A stretch of DNA of 64,000 nucleotides, from positions 18,362,974-18,426,973 of the forward strand of contig NC_135259.1 of the NCBI RefSeq assembly GCF_964204865.1, read 5' to 3'. This document shows, one piece after another, positions 19,408-29,940 of this stretch. Position numbers and translations under genes: made by a program. Under the pieces are notes generated by a model, which saw only the letters and a program-made list of their open reading frames with translations, searched no databases and was not told the DNA's origin. This DNA comes from Styela clava (taxonomy: Eukaryota; Chordata; Ascidiacea; Stolidobranchia; Styelidae). Position 1 is the first letter of the stretch; every line of letters starts with the position of its first letter.

Positions 19408-19761
19408 CCTTTTTATCCAGCAAAGATCCTGTAAGTGTTCGTTTCGAAAAGCCAGAATATAAATGATGGTAGATTCACACTACAGTCTATATACATATAG
19501 CAACTTAAGAATATGGTAGCAGAACAAATAAATTAGCTGCTTACAGAAGGCAGAAATACATAAAGTGTTTTAAATACTGACGTTGGTAACTACATAAATA
19601 TTAATTCAGTAGTGCTAATATAAGTTAACAATTGTTAACGAAGTGAAGTTAACGAGTTATTTCTCAAAAATAGTGGATTTCTCCCAAGGAAACACAACGA
19701 AAGAGAGAGAAAAAAATTACATTCTATCAATTTTGTTAAAATACGGTATAAAACAAGATAA

Positions 19762-19853
19762 CGTCCCTGGGTGGGCTCGAACGACCAACCTTTCGGTAAC
19801 CCTCACAATGTGAGATAAGAGCCGAACGCGCTGACCAATTGCGCCACAGAGAC
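19762..19853 (-). tRNA. tRNA-Asn body with CTT anticodon and 18-nt intron
   Basis: Position 34 is C instead of G, so the anticodon reads CTT (Lys codon AAG) in an otherwise Asn-type body. A T-stem base is also changed (GGTCG). Acceptor, D and anticodon stems and the intron hairpin pair normally. Confidence 0.7.
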
Positions 19854-19941
19854 GGACGGGAGTTAGGACATGTTAAGTTGCAATATAATAAAATTGAGCT
19901 ATAAATTCTATTTGTTAATCTGTAACATAGGTTTGTAGTGA

Positions 19942-19977
19942 CACCCAGACGGCCCGGGTTCGATTTCGGTCTGGGAA
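19942..19977 (+). pseudogene. tRNA-Glu 3'-half fragment, slot P0
   Basis: One base shorter than other P0 copies (GATTTCGG). Confidence 0.72.
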
Positions 19978-20227
19978 CGTTTTTGTCGAGCAAATTTCTG
20001 TCAGTTTTTTTTGCGAAACGCTAGGAAATGAATGATGGAAGCTTTACACCACAGTCTATATACATAAAGCGACTATTAAGAATATGGTAGTGAAATAAAT
20101 AAATTAGCTGCTTACAGAAGGCAGAAATACATAAAGAATTTTAAACTACGTGGAAATTAATTTAGTGGTGCTAAAATAAGTTAAAACTAAATCATTTTTA
20201 AAATATTTATCAGCCTAAGAATTCATA

Positions 20228-20365
20228 TCCCATATGGTACTAAAATATGTTAACACTAATTCATTTTAAATATATTTATCAGCCTAAGAATTCATATCCC
20301 AGATGGTACTAAAATAAGTTAACACTAATTCATTTTTAAAATATTCATCAGCCTAATAATTCATG
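20228..20365 (+). repeat. Two 69-bp minirepeats H with tRNA-Glu 5' stubs
   Basis: Stubs at 20228 and 20297; the second leads into a CTC gene with a P4-type leader. Confidence 0.72.
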
Positions 20366-20437
20366 TCCCAGATGGTCTAGGGGTTAGGATTCCTGGCTCT
20401 CACCCAGGCGGCCCGGGTTCGATTCCCGGTCTGGGAA
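20366..20437 (+). tRNA. tRNA-Glu: tRNA-Glu(CTC) in the P1 position, intact
   Basis: Consensus CTC gene with P4 leader (CCTAATAATTCATG) placed where P1 belongs, then P1-type spacer downstream. This is a recombinant or gene-converted slot. The stop is a T4 run (AATTTTA). Confidence 0.94.
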
Positions 20438-20731
20438 CAATTTTATCCAGCAAAGATCTGTCAATTTTTGTTGCAAAACTCTAGGAAATGAATAATGGAA
20501 GCTGTACACTATAGTCTATATACATAGAGCGACTATTAAGAATATGGTAGCGAAATAAATGAATTAGCTACTTACAAAAGGCAGAAATACATAAAGCGTT
20601 TTGCACTACTAGGATATTAATTCAGTGGTGCTAAAATAAGTTAACACCAATTCATTTTAAAAATATTTATGGAAGTAAAATAGGTTAATACTAATTCATT
20701 TTTAAAATATTTATCAGCGTATGAAATCATA

Positions 20732-20803
20732 TCCCAGAAGGTCGATGGGTTAGAATTCCTGGCTTTCACCCAGGCGGCCCGGATTCGATTCCCGGTCTGG
20801 GAA
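20732..20803 (+). tRNA. tRNA-Glu-like(TTC), slot P2, weakened
   Basis: D loop GTCGATGGG in addition to A8 and A53. Confidence 0.55.
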
Positions 20804-21040
20804 CCTTTTTATTCAGCAAAGATCCTGTCAGTGTTCGTTCCGAAAAGCCAGAAAGTAAATGATGGAAGTTTCACCTTACAGTCTATATGCATAAAGCGAC
20901 TAAAGAATATGGTAGCAAAATAAATAAATTAGCTGCTTACAGAAGGCAGAAATACATAAAGCGTTTTAAATTACATGGATATTAATTCAGTGGTGCAAAA
21001 ATGAGTAAAACACCAATTCATTTTTAAAATATTTATCAAC

Positions 21041-21103
21041 GGTTAGGGGTTAGGATTCCTGGCTTACACCCAGTCGGCCCGGGTTCGAATCCCCGTCTGG
21101 GAA
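21041..21103 (+). pseudogene. tRNA-Glu-like pseudogene, slot P3, anticodon TAC
   Basis: 5'-truncated; T arm TTCGAATCCCCG carries two changes. Confidence 0.72.
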
Positions 21104-21319
21104 CCTTTTTCTACCGCAAAGATCTGTCAGTGTTTGTTTCGAAACGCCAGGAAGTAAATGATGGAAGAAAGAATATGGTAGCAAAATAAATAAATTAGCT
21201 GCTTAAAGAAGCCAGAAATACATAAAGCGTTTTTAAACTACATGGATATTAATTCAGTGGTACTGAAATAAGTTAACACTAAGTCATTTTTAAAATACTT
21301 ATCAGCCTAATAATTCATG

Positions 21320-21391
21320 TCCCAGATGGTCTAGGGGTTAGGATTCCTGGCTCTCACCCAGGCGGCCCGGGTTCGATTCCCGGTCTGGGAA
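21320..21391 (+). tRNA. tRNA-Glu: tRNA-Glu(CTC), slot P4, intact
   Basis: Consensus at every base; T4 stop (AATTTTA). Confidence 0.95.
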
Positions 21392-21588
21392 CAATTTTAT
21401 CCAGCAAAGATCTGTCAATTTTTGTTGCGAAACTCTATTAAATGAATATGGGAGCTTTACACTATAGTCTATATACAGAAGGCAGAAATACATAAAGCGT
21501 TTTAAACTACATTGATATTAATTCAGTGGTGCTAAAATAAGTTAACACCTATTCATTTTTAAAATATTTATCAGCGTATGAATTCGTA

Positions 21589-21660
21589 TCCCAAATGGAC
21601 TAGGGGTTAGGATTTCTGGCTTTCACCCAGGCGGCCAGGGTTCTATTCCCGGTCTGGGAA
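21589..21660 (+). tRNA. tRNA-Glu(TTC), slot P5, decaying
   Basis: TCCCAAA acceptor strand, D arm GGACTAGG, T loop TTCTATT (B box hit), and no T5 run (TTATT). Confidence 0.55.
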
Positions 21661-22006
21661 CCTTATTCTCCAGCAAAGATCTGTCAGTTTTTGTTGCGAA
21701 ACTCTAGGAAATGAATGATGGAAGCTTTACATTATAGTCTATATACATAGAGCGACTATTAGGAATATGGTAGCAAAATAAATAAATTATCTGCGTACAT
21801 AATGCAGAAATACATATGAAAGCTTTACACTACAGGCTATATTCACAAAGCGACTTAAAAATAAGGTAGCAAAACTGGAACGTTTCGAGTGGGCCATTAG
21901 TGACATTTTATTTGATGATGGAACTTGCACGGAAATCAATTCAGTGGTGCTAAAATATTTTAACAGTAATTCATTTTTAAAATAGGTATTAGCTTATGAA
22001 TTCATA

Positions 22007-22077
22007 TCTCAGATGGTGTAAGGGTTAGGATTCCTGGCTTTCACCCATGCGGCCCGGATTCGATTCCCGGTCCGGAA
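22007..22077 (+). pseudogene. tRNA-Glu-like pseudogene, slot P6, anticodon TTC
   Basis: Broken acceptor, stem CCTGG/CCATG. Confidence 0.7.
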
Positions 22078-22430
22078 CCTTTTATCCAGCATAGATCCTG
22101 TAAGTGTTCGTTTTGAAAAGCCAGAATATAAATGATGGTAGATTCACACTACAGTCTATATACATATAGCAACTTAAGAATAGGGTAGCAGAATAAATAA
22201 ATTAGCTGCTAACAGAAGGCAGAAATACATAAAGTGTTTTAAATACTGACGTTGGTAACTACATAAATATTAATTCAGTAGTGCTAAAATAAGTTAACAA
22301 TTGTTAACGAAGTGAAGTTAACGAGTTATTTCTCAAAAATAGTGGATTTCTCCCAAGGGAACACAACGAGAGAGAGAGAAAAAAATTACAATCTATTAAT
22401 TTTGTAAAAATACGGTATAAAACAAGATAA

Positions 22431-22522
22431 CGTCCCTGGGTGGGCTCGAACCACCAACCTTTCTGTAACCCTCACAATGTGAGATAACAGCGGAACGCGC
22501 TGACCAATTGGGCCACAGAGAC
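22431..22522 (-). tRNA. tRNA-Asn(GTT) with 18-nt intron, probably decayed
   Basis: D-stem and anticodon-stem C-C mismatches as at 513, but the intron hairpin is intact; the 3' anticodon stem reads CAGAA. Confidence 0.62.
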
Positions 22523-22610
22523 GGACGGGAGTTAGGACATGTTAAGTTGCAATATAATACAATTGAGCTATAAATTATATTTGTTAATCTGTAACATAGG
22601 TTTGTAGTGA

Positions 22611-22646
22611 CACCCAGACGGCCCGGGTTCGATTTCGGTCTGGGAA
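22611..22646 (+). pseudogene. tRNA-Glu 3'-half fragment, slot P0
   Basis: Shares the 1-base shortening (GATTTCGG) with 19942. Confidence 0.72.
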
Positions 22647-22896
22647 CGATTTTGTCGAGCAAATTTCTGTCAGTTTTTTTTGCGAAACGCTAGGAAATGA
22701 ATGATGGAAGCTTTACACCACAGTCTATATACATAAAGCGACTATTAAGAATATGGTAGTGAAATAAATAAATTAGCTGCTTACAGAAGGCAGAAATACA
22801 TAAAGAATTTTAAACTACATGGGTATTAATTTAGTGGTGCTAAAATAAGTTAAAATTAAATCATTTTTTAAATATTTATCAGCCTAAGAATTCATA

Positions 22897-23034
22897 TCCC
22901 ATATGGTACTAAAATATGTTAACACTAATTCATTTTAAATATATTTATCAGCCTAAGAAGTCATATCCCAGATGGTACTAAAATAAGTTAACACTAATTC
23001 ATTTTTAAAATATTCATCAGCGTATTAATTCATA
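22897..23034 (+). repeat. Two 69-bp minirepeats H with tRNA-Glu 5' stubs
   Basis: Stubs at 22897 and 22966. Confidence 0.75.
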
Positions 23035-23106
23035 TCCCAGATGGTCTAGGGGTTAGGATTCCTGGCTTTCACCCAGGCGGCCCGGGTTCGATTCCCGGTC
23101 TGGGAA
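23035..23106 (+). tRNA. tRNA-Glu: tRNA-Glu(TTC), slot P1, intact
   Basis: Consensus at every base with T5 run. The next unit is P5: slots P2-P4 are deleted in this repeat. Confidence 0.95.
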
Positions 23107-23357
23107 CCTTTTTATCCAGCAATAATCTGTTCAGTTTTTGTTGCAAAACTCTAGGAAATGAATAATGGAAGCTTTACACTATAGTCTATATACATAGAGC
23201 GACTATTAAGAATATGGTAGCGAAATAAATGAATTAGCTACTTACAAAAGGCAGAAATACATAAAGCGTTTTGCATTACTAGGATATTAATTCAGTGGTG
23301 CTAAAATAAGTTAACACCTATTTATTTTTAAAATATTTATCAGCGTATGAATTCGTA

Positions 23358-23429
23358 TCCCAAATGGTCTAGGGGTTAGGATTTCTGGCTTTCACCCAGG
23401 CGGCCAGGGTTCGATTCCCGGCCTGGGAA
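23358..23429 (+). tRNA. tRNA-Glu(TTC), slot P5, decaying
   Basis: TCCCAAA/CCTGGGA acceptor mismatches as at 5995; stop lost (TTATT). Confidence 0.58.
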
Positions 23430-23775
23430 CCTTATTCTCCATCAAAGATCTGTCAGTTTTTGTTGCGAAACTCCAGGAAATGAATGATGGAAGCTTTACA
23501 TTATAGTCTATATACATAGAGCGACTATTAGGAATATGGTAGCAAAATAAATAAATTATCTGCGTACAGAATGCAGAAATACATATGAAAGCTTTACACT
23601 ACAGGCTATATTCATAAAGCGACTTAAAAATAAGGTAGCAAAACTGGAACGTTTCGAGTGGGCCATTAGTGACATTTTATTTGATGATGGAACTTGCACG
23701 GAAATCAATTCAGTGGTGCTAAAATATTTTAACAGTTATTCATTTTTAAAATAGGTATTAGCTTATGAATTCATA

Positions 23776-23846
23776 TCTCAGAAGGTGTAAGGGTTAGGAT
23801 TCCTGGCTTTCACCCACGCGGCCCGGATTCGATTCCCGGTCCGGAA
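23776..23846 (+). pseudogene. tRNA-Glu-like pseudogene, slot P6, anticodon TTC
   Basis: Broken acceptor; D arm AAGGTGTAAGGG. Confidence 0.7.
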
Positions 23847-24200
23847 CCTTTTTATCCAGCAAAGATCCTGTAAGTGTTCGTTTCGAAAAGCCAGAATATA
23901 AATGATGGTAGATTCACACTACAGTCTATATACATATAGCAACTTAAGAATAGGGTAGCAGAATAAATAAATTAGCTGCTAACAGAAGGCAGAAATACAT
24001 AAAGTGTTTTAAATACTGACGTTGGTAACTACATAAACATTAATTCAGTAGTGCTAAAATAAGTTAACAATTGTTAACGAAGTGAAGTTAACGAATTATT
24101 TCTCAAAAATAGTGGATTTCTCCCAAGGGAACACAACGAGAGAGAGAGAAAAAAATTACAATCTATTAATTTTGTAAAAATACAGTATAGAACAAGATAA

Positions 24201-24292
24201 CGTCCCTGGGTGGGCTCGAACCACCAACCTTTCGGTAACCCCGACAATGTGAGATAACAGCGGAACGCGCTGACCAATTGGGCCACAGAGAC
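24201..24292 (-). tRNA. tRNA-Asn(GTT) with 18-nt intron, probably decayed
   Basis: D-stem, anticodon-stem and intron-stem mismatches of the 513 group. Confidence 0.65.
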
Positions 24293-24380
24293 CGACGGGA
24301 GTTAGAACATATTAAGTTGCAATATAATACAATTGAGCTATCAATTCTATTTGTTAATCTGTAACATAGGTTTGTAGTGA

Positions 24381-24417
24381 CACCCAGACGGCCCGGGTTC
24401 GATTTCCGGTCTGGGAA
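24381..24417 (+). pseudogene. tRNA-Glu 3'-half fragment, slot P0
   Basis: T arm with GATTTCC. Confidence 0.75.
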
Positions 24418-24667
24418 CGTTTTTGTCGAGCAAATTTCTGTCAGTTTTTATTGCGAAACGCTAGGAAGTGAATGATAGAAGCTTTACACCACAGTCTATA
24501 TACATAAAGCGACTATTAAGAATGTGGTAGTGAAATAAATAAATTGGCTGTTTACAGAAGGCAGAAATACATAAAGAATTTTAAACTACATGGATATTAA
24601 TTTAGTGGTGCTAAAATAAGTTAAAACTAAATCATTTTTAAAATATTTATCAGCCTAAGAATTCATA

Positions 24668-24805
24668 TCCCATATGGTACTAAAATATGTTAACACTAAT
24701 TCATTTTAAAAATATTTATCAGCCTAAGAATTCATATCCCAGATGGTACTAAAATAAGTTAACACTAATTCATTTTTAAAATATTCATCAGCGTATTAAT
24801 TCATA
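24668..24805 (+). repeat. Two 69-bp minirepeats H with tRNA-Glu 5' stubs
   Basis: Stubs at 24668 (TCCCATATGGT) and 24737 (TCCCAGATGGT). Confidence 0.75.
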
Positions 24806-24877
24806 TCCCAGATGGTCTAGGGGTTAGGATTCCTGGCTTTCACCCAGGCGGCCCGGGTTCGATTCCCGGTCTGGGAA
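24806..24877 (+). tRNA. tRNA-Glu: tRNA-Glu(TTC), slot P1, intact
   Basis: Consensus at every base; it heads a complete P1-P6 series, the best reference HOR in the window (Asn 24201 to Asn 26872, 2671 bp). Confidence 0.95.
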
Positions 24878-25172
24878 CCTTTTTATCCAGCAATAATCTG
24901 TTCAGTTTTTGTTGCAAAACTCTAGGAAATGAATAATGGAAGCTGTACACTATAGTCTATATACATAGAGCGACTATTAAGAATATGGTAGCGAAATAAA
25001 TGAATTAGCTACTTACAAAAGGCAGAAATACATAAAGCGTTTTGCACTACTAGGATATTAATTCAGTGGTGCTAAAATAAGTTAACACCAATTCATTTTA
25101 AAAATATTTATGGAAGTAAAATAGGTTAATACTAATTCATTTTTAAAATATTTATCAGCGTATGAAATCATA

Positions 25173-25244
25173 TCCCAGAAGGTCGATGGGTTAGAATTCC
25201 TGGCTTTCACCCAGGCGGCCCGGATTCGATTCCCGGTCTGGGAA
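25173..25244 (+). tRNA. tRNA-Glu-like(TTC), slot P2, weakened
   Basis: Same GTCGATGGG D loop as 20732, which lies one 4441-bp period upstream. Confidence 0.55.
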
Positions 25245-25481
25245 CCTTTTTATTCAGCAAAGATCCTGTCAGTGTTCGTTCCGAAAAGCCAGAAAGTAAA
25301 TGATGGAAGTTTCACCTTACAGTCTATATGCATAAAGCGACTAAAGAATATGGTAGCAAAATAAATAAATTAGCTGCTTACAGAAGGCAGAAATACATAA
25401 AGCGTTTTAAACTACATGGATATTAATTCAGTGGTGCAAAAATGAGTAAAACACCAATTCATTTTTAAAATATTTATCAAC

Positions 25482-25544
25482 AGTTAGGGGTTAGGATTCC
25501 TGGCTTACACCCAGTCGGCCCGGGTTCGAATCCCGGTCTGGGAA
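25482..25544 (+). pseudogene. tRNA-Glu-like pseudogene, slot P3, anticodon TAC
   Basis: 5'-truncated; junction reads CAACAGTTAG; T loop TTCGAAT. Confidence 0.72.
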
Positions 25545-25760
25545 CCTTTTTCTACCGCAACGATCTGTCAGTGTTTGTTTCGAAACGCCAGGAAGTAAAT
25601 GATGGAAGAAAGAATATGGTAGCAAAATAAATAAATTAGCTGCTTACAGAAGCCAGAAATACATAAAGCGTTTTTAAACTACATGGATATTAATTCAGTG
25701 GTACTGAAATAAGTTAACACTAAGTCATTTTTAAAATACTTATCAGCCTAATAATTCATG

Positions 25761-25832
25761 TCCCAGATGGTCTAGGGGTTAGGATTCCTGGCTCTCACCC
25801 AGGCGGCCCGGGTTCGATTCCCGGTCTGGGAA
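25761..25832 (+). tRNA. tRNA-Glu: tRNA-Glu(CTC), slot P4, intact
   Basis: Consensus at every base; T4 stop. Confidence 0.95.
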
Positions 25833-26029
25833 CAATTTTATCCAGCAAAGATCTGTCAATTTTTGTTGCGAAACTCTATTAAATGAATATGGGAGCTTTA
25901 CACTATAGTCTATATACAGAAGGCAGAAATACATAAAGCGTTTTAAACTACATTGATATTAATTCAGTGGTGCTAAAATAAGTTAACACCTATTCATTTT
26001 TAAAATATTTATCAGCGTATGAATTCGTA

Positions 26030-26101
26030 TCCCAAATGGTCTAGGGGTTAGGATTTCTGGCTTTCACCCAGGCGGCCAGGGTTCGATTCCCGGTCTGGGA
26101 A
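26030..26101 (+). tRNA. tRNA-Glu(TTC), slot P5, decaying
   Basis: TCCCAAA with a mismatch against TCTGGGA, T stem CAGGG, stop lost (TTATT). Confidence 0.58.
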
Positions 26102-26447
26102 CCTTATTCTCCAGCAAAGATCTGTCAGTTTTTGTTGCGAAACTCTAGGAAATGAATGATGGAAGCTTTACATTATAGTCTATATACATAGAGCGACTAT
26201 TAGGAATATGGTAGCAAAATAAATAAATTATCTGCGTACATAATGCAGAAATACATATGAAAGCTTTACACTACAGGCTATATTCAAAAAGCGACTTAAA
26301 AATAAGGTAGCAAAACTGGAACGTTTCGAGTGGGCCATTAGTGACATTTTAGTTGATGATGGAACTTGCACGGAAATCAATTCAGTGGTGCTAAAATATT
26401 TTAACAGTTATTCATTTTTAAAATAGGTATTAGCTTATGAATTCATA

Positions 26448-26518
26448 TCTCAGATGGTGTAAGGGTTAGGATTCCTGGCTTTCACCCACGCGGCCCGGAT
26501 TCGATTCCCGGTCCGGAA
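26448..26518 (+). pseudogene. tRNA-Glu-like pseudogene, slot P6, anticodon TTC
   Basis: Broken acceptor; stem CCTGG/CCACG; only four T's follow (CCTTTTA). Confidence 0.7.
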
Positions 26519-26871
26519 CCTTTTATCCAGCATAGATTCTGTAAGTGTTCGTTTCGAAAAGCCAGAATATAAATGATGGTAGATTCACACTACAGTCTAT
26601 ATACATATAGCAACTTAAGAATAGGGTAGCAGAATAAATAAATTAGCTGCTAACAGAAGGCAGAAATACATAAAGTGTTTTAAATACTGACGTTGGTAAC
26701 TACATAAACATTAATTCAGTAGTGCTAAAATAAGTTAACAATTGTTAACGAAGTGAAGTTAACGAATTATTTCTCAAAAATAGTGGATTTCTCCCAAGGG
26801 AACACAACGAGAGAGAGAGAAAAAAATTACAATCTATTAATTTTGTAAAAATACAGTATAGAACAAGATAA

Positions 26872-26963
26872 CGTCCCTGGGTGGGCTCGAACCACCAACC
26901 TTTCGGTAACCCCGACAATGTGAGATAACAGCGGAACGCGCTGACCAATTGGGCCACAGAGAC
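26872..26963 (-). tRNA. tRNA-Asn(GTT) with 18-nt intron, probably decayed
   Basis: Full set of 513-group mismatches. Confidence 0.65.
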
Positions 26964-27051
26964 CGACGGGAGTTAGAACATGTTAAGTTGCAATATAATA
27001 CAATTGAGCTATCAATTCTATTTGTTAATCTGTAACATAGGTTTGTAGTGA

Positions 27052-27088
27052 CACCCAGACGGCCCGGGTTCGATTTCCGGTCTGGGAA
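27052..27088 (+). pseudogene. tRNA-Glu 3'-half fragment, slot P0
   Basis: T arm with GATTTCC. Confidence 0.75.
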
Positions 27089-27338
27089 CGTTTTTGTCGA
27101 GCAAATTTCTGTCAGTTTTTATTGCGAAACGCTAGGAAGTGAATGATGGAAGCTTTACACCACAGTCTATATACATAAAGCGACTATTAAGAATGTGGTA
27201 GTGAAATAAATAAATTGGCTGTTTACAGAAGGCAGAAATAGATAAAGAATTTTAAACTACATGGATATTAATTTAGTGGTGCTAAAATAAGTTAAAACTA
27301 ACTCATTTTTAAAATATTTATTAGCCTAAGAATTCATA

Positions 27339-27407
27339 TCCCAGATGGTACTAAAATAAGTTAACACTAATTCATTTTTAAAATATTCATCAGCGTATTA
27401 ATTCATA
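27339..27407 (+). repeat. 69-bp minirepeat H with tRNA-Glu 5' stub
   Basis: Single stub copy before P1. Confidence 0.75.
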
Positions 27408-27479
27408 TCCCAGATGGTCTAGGGGTTAGGATTCCTGGCTTTCACCCAGGCGGCCCAGGTTCGATTCCCGGTCTGGGAA
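27408..27479 (+). tRNA. tRNA-Glu: tRNA-Glu(TTC), slot P1
   Basis: Only difference is the T stem CCAGG, shared with 1049 (26359 bp upstream in a long-range duplicate). Confidence 0.88.
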
Positions 27480-27774
27480 CCTTTTTATCCACCAATAGTC
27501 TGTTCAGTTTTTGTTGCAAAACTCTAGGAAATGAATAATGGAAGCTTTACACTATAGTCTATATACATAGAGCGACTATTAAGAATATGGTAGCGAAATA
27601 AATGAATTAGCTACTTACAGAAGGCAGAAATACATAAAGCGTTTTAAACTACTAGAATATTAACTCAGTGGTGCTAAAATAAGTTAACACCAATTCATTT
27701 TAAAAATATTTATGGTAGTAAAATAGGTTAATACTAATTCATTTTTAAAATATTTATTAGCGTATGAAATCATA

Positions 27775-27846
27775 TCCCAGAAGGTCGAGGGGTTAGAATT
27801 CCTGGCTTTCACCCAGGCGGCCCGGATTCGATTCCCGGTCTGGGAA
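27775..27846 (+). tRNA. tRNA-Glu-like(TTC), slot P2, weakened
   Basis: Standard P2 sequence (A8, G13, A53). Confidence 0.6.
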
Positions 27847-28083
27847 CCTTTTTATCCAGCAAAGATCCTGTCAGTGTTCGTTCCGAAAAGCCAGAAAGTA
27901 AATGATGGAAGTTTCACCTTACAGTCTATATGCATAAAGCGACTAAAGAATATGGTAGCAAAATAAATAAATTAGCTGCTTACAGAAGGCAGAAATACAT
28001 AAAGCGTTTTAAACTACATGGATATTAATTCAGTGGTGCAAAAATAAGTAAAACGCCAATTCATTTTTAAAATATTTATCAAC

Positions 28084-28146
28084 GGTTAGGGGTTAGGATT
28101 CCTGGCTTACACCCAGTCGGCCCGGGTTCGATTCCCGGTCTGGGAA
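28084..28146 (+). pseudogene. tRNA-Glu-like pseudogene, slot P3, anticodon TAC
   Basis: 5'-truncated with intact T arm. Confidence 0.75.
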
Positions 28147-28361
28147 CCTTTTTCTACAGCAAAGATCTGTCAGTGTTTGTTTCGAAACGCCAGGAAGTAA
28201 ATGATGGAAGAAAGAATATGGTAGCAAAATGAATAAATTAGCTGCTTACAGAAGGCAGAAATACATAAAGCGTGTTAAACTACATGGATATTAATTCAGT
28301 GGTACTGAAATAAGTTAACACTATTTTATTTTTAAAATACTTATCAGCCTAACATTTCATA

Positions 28362-28433
28362 TCCCAGATGATCTAGGGGTTAGGATTCCTGGCTCTCACC
28401 CAGGCGGCCCGGGTTCGATTCCCGGTCTGGGAA
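28362..28433 (+). tRNA. tRNA-Glu: tRNA-Glu(CTC), slot P4, near-consensus
   Basis: One D-stem change (GATGATCT). T4 stop (ATTTTC). Confidence 0.85.
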
Positions 28434-28630
28434 CATTTTCATCCAGCAAAGATCTGTCAATTTTTGTTGCGAAACTCTATTAAATGAATATGGGAGCTTT
28501 ACACTATAGTCTTTATACAGAAGGCAGAAATACATAAAGCGTTTTAAACTACATTGATATTAATTCAGTGGTGCTAAAATAAGTTAACACCTATTCATTT
28601 TTAAAATATTTATCAGCGTATGAATTCGTA

Positions 28631-28702
28631 TCCCAGATGGTCTAGGGGTTAGGATTCCTGGCTTTCACCCAAGCTGCCCGGTTTTGATTCCCGGTCTGGG
28701 AA
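28631..28702 (+). tRNA. tRNA-Glu(TTC), slot P5, damaged
   Basis: Anticodon stem 3' strand CCAAG and T loop TTTTGAT, so both the anticodon arm and B box are hit. Confidence 0.55.
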
Positions 28703-29048
28703 CCTTTTTATCCAGCAAAGATCTGTCAGTTTTTGTTGCGAAACTCTAGGAAATGAATGATGGAAGCTTTACATTATAGTCTATATACATAGAGCGACTA
28801 TTAAGAATATGGTAGCAAAATAAATAAATTATCTGCTTACAGAATGCATAAATACATATGAAAGCTTTACACTACAGGCTATATTCATAAAGCGACTTAA
28901 AAATAAGGTAGCAAAACTGGAACGTTTCGAGTGGGCCATTATTGACATTTTATTTAATGATGAAACTTGCACGGATATTAATTCAGTGGTGCTAAAATAT
29001 TTTAACAGTAATTCATTTTTAAAATAGGTATTAGTTTATGAATTCATA

Positions 29049-29119
29049 TCTCAGATGGTCTAAGGGTTAGGATTCCTGGCTTTTACCCATGCGGCCCGGA
29101 TGCGATTCCCGGTCCGGAA
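29049..29119 (+). pseudogene. tRNA-Glu-like pseudogene, slot P6, anticodon TTT
   Basis: Broken acceptor; T loop TGCGATT. Confidence 0.7.
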
Positions 29120-29473
29120 CCTTTTTATCCAGCAAAGATCCTGTAAGTGTTCGTTTCGGAAAGCCAGAATATAAATGATGGTAGCTTCACACTACAGTCT
29201 ATATACATAGAGCGACTTAAGAATATGAGTAGCAAAATGAATAAATTAGCTGCTTACAGAAGGCAGAAATAAATAAAGTGTTTTAAATACTGACGTTGTA
29301 AACTACATAAATATTAATTCAGTAGTGCAAAATAATTTAACAATTGTTAACGAAGTGAAGTTAACGAACTATTTCTCAAAAATAGTGGATTTCTCCCCAG
29401 GGAACACAACGAGAGAGAGAGAAAAAAATTACAATCTTATAATTTTGTAAAAACACAGTATAGAACATGATAA

Positions 29474-29565
29474 CGTCCCTGGGTGGGCTCGAACCACCAA
29501 CCTTTCGGTAACCCTCACAACGTGAGATAACAGCCGAACGCGCTGACCAATTGCGCCACAGAGAC
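29474..29565 (-). tRNA. tRNA-Asn: tRNA-Asn(GTT) with 18-nt intron
   Basis: Mature body matches consensus. The intron loop is changed by one base (CTCACGTTGTGAG) without affecting its stem. Confidence 0.88.
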
Positions 29566-29653
29566 GGACGGAAGATAGGACATTTTAAGTTGCAATATAA
29601 TACAATTGAGCTATCAATTCTATTTGTTAATCTCTAACATAGGTTTGTAGTGA

Positions 29654-29690
29654 CACCCAGACGGCCCGGGTTCGATTCCCGGTCTGGGAA
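29654..29690 (+). pseudogene. tRNA-Glu 3'-half fragment, slot P0
   Basis: T arm and 3' acceptor identical to the consensus gene; only the 5' half is missing. Confidence 0.78.
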
Positions 29691-29940
29691 CGTTTTTGTC
29701 GAGAAAATTTTTGTCAGTTTTTCTTGCGAAACGCTAGGAAGTGAATGATGGAAGCTTAACACCACAGTCTATATACATAAAGCGACTATTGAGAATATGG
29801 TAGTGAAATAAAAATATTAGCTGCTTACAGAAGGCAGAAATACATAAAGAATTTTAAACTATATGGATATTAATTTAGTGGTGCTAAAATAAGTTAAAAC
29901 CAATTCATTTTTAAAATATTTATCATCCAAAGAATTCATA

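Noticed and set aside
19762-19853. tRNA-Ile or tRNA-Lys as identity of the minus-strand genes
   Set aside because: After removing the 18-nt insert the body matches tRNA-Asn with anticodon GTT; only this copy has CTT, by one change.
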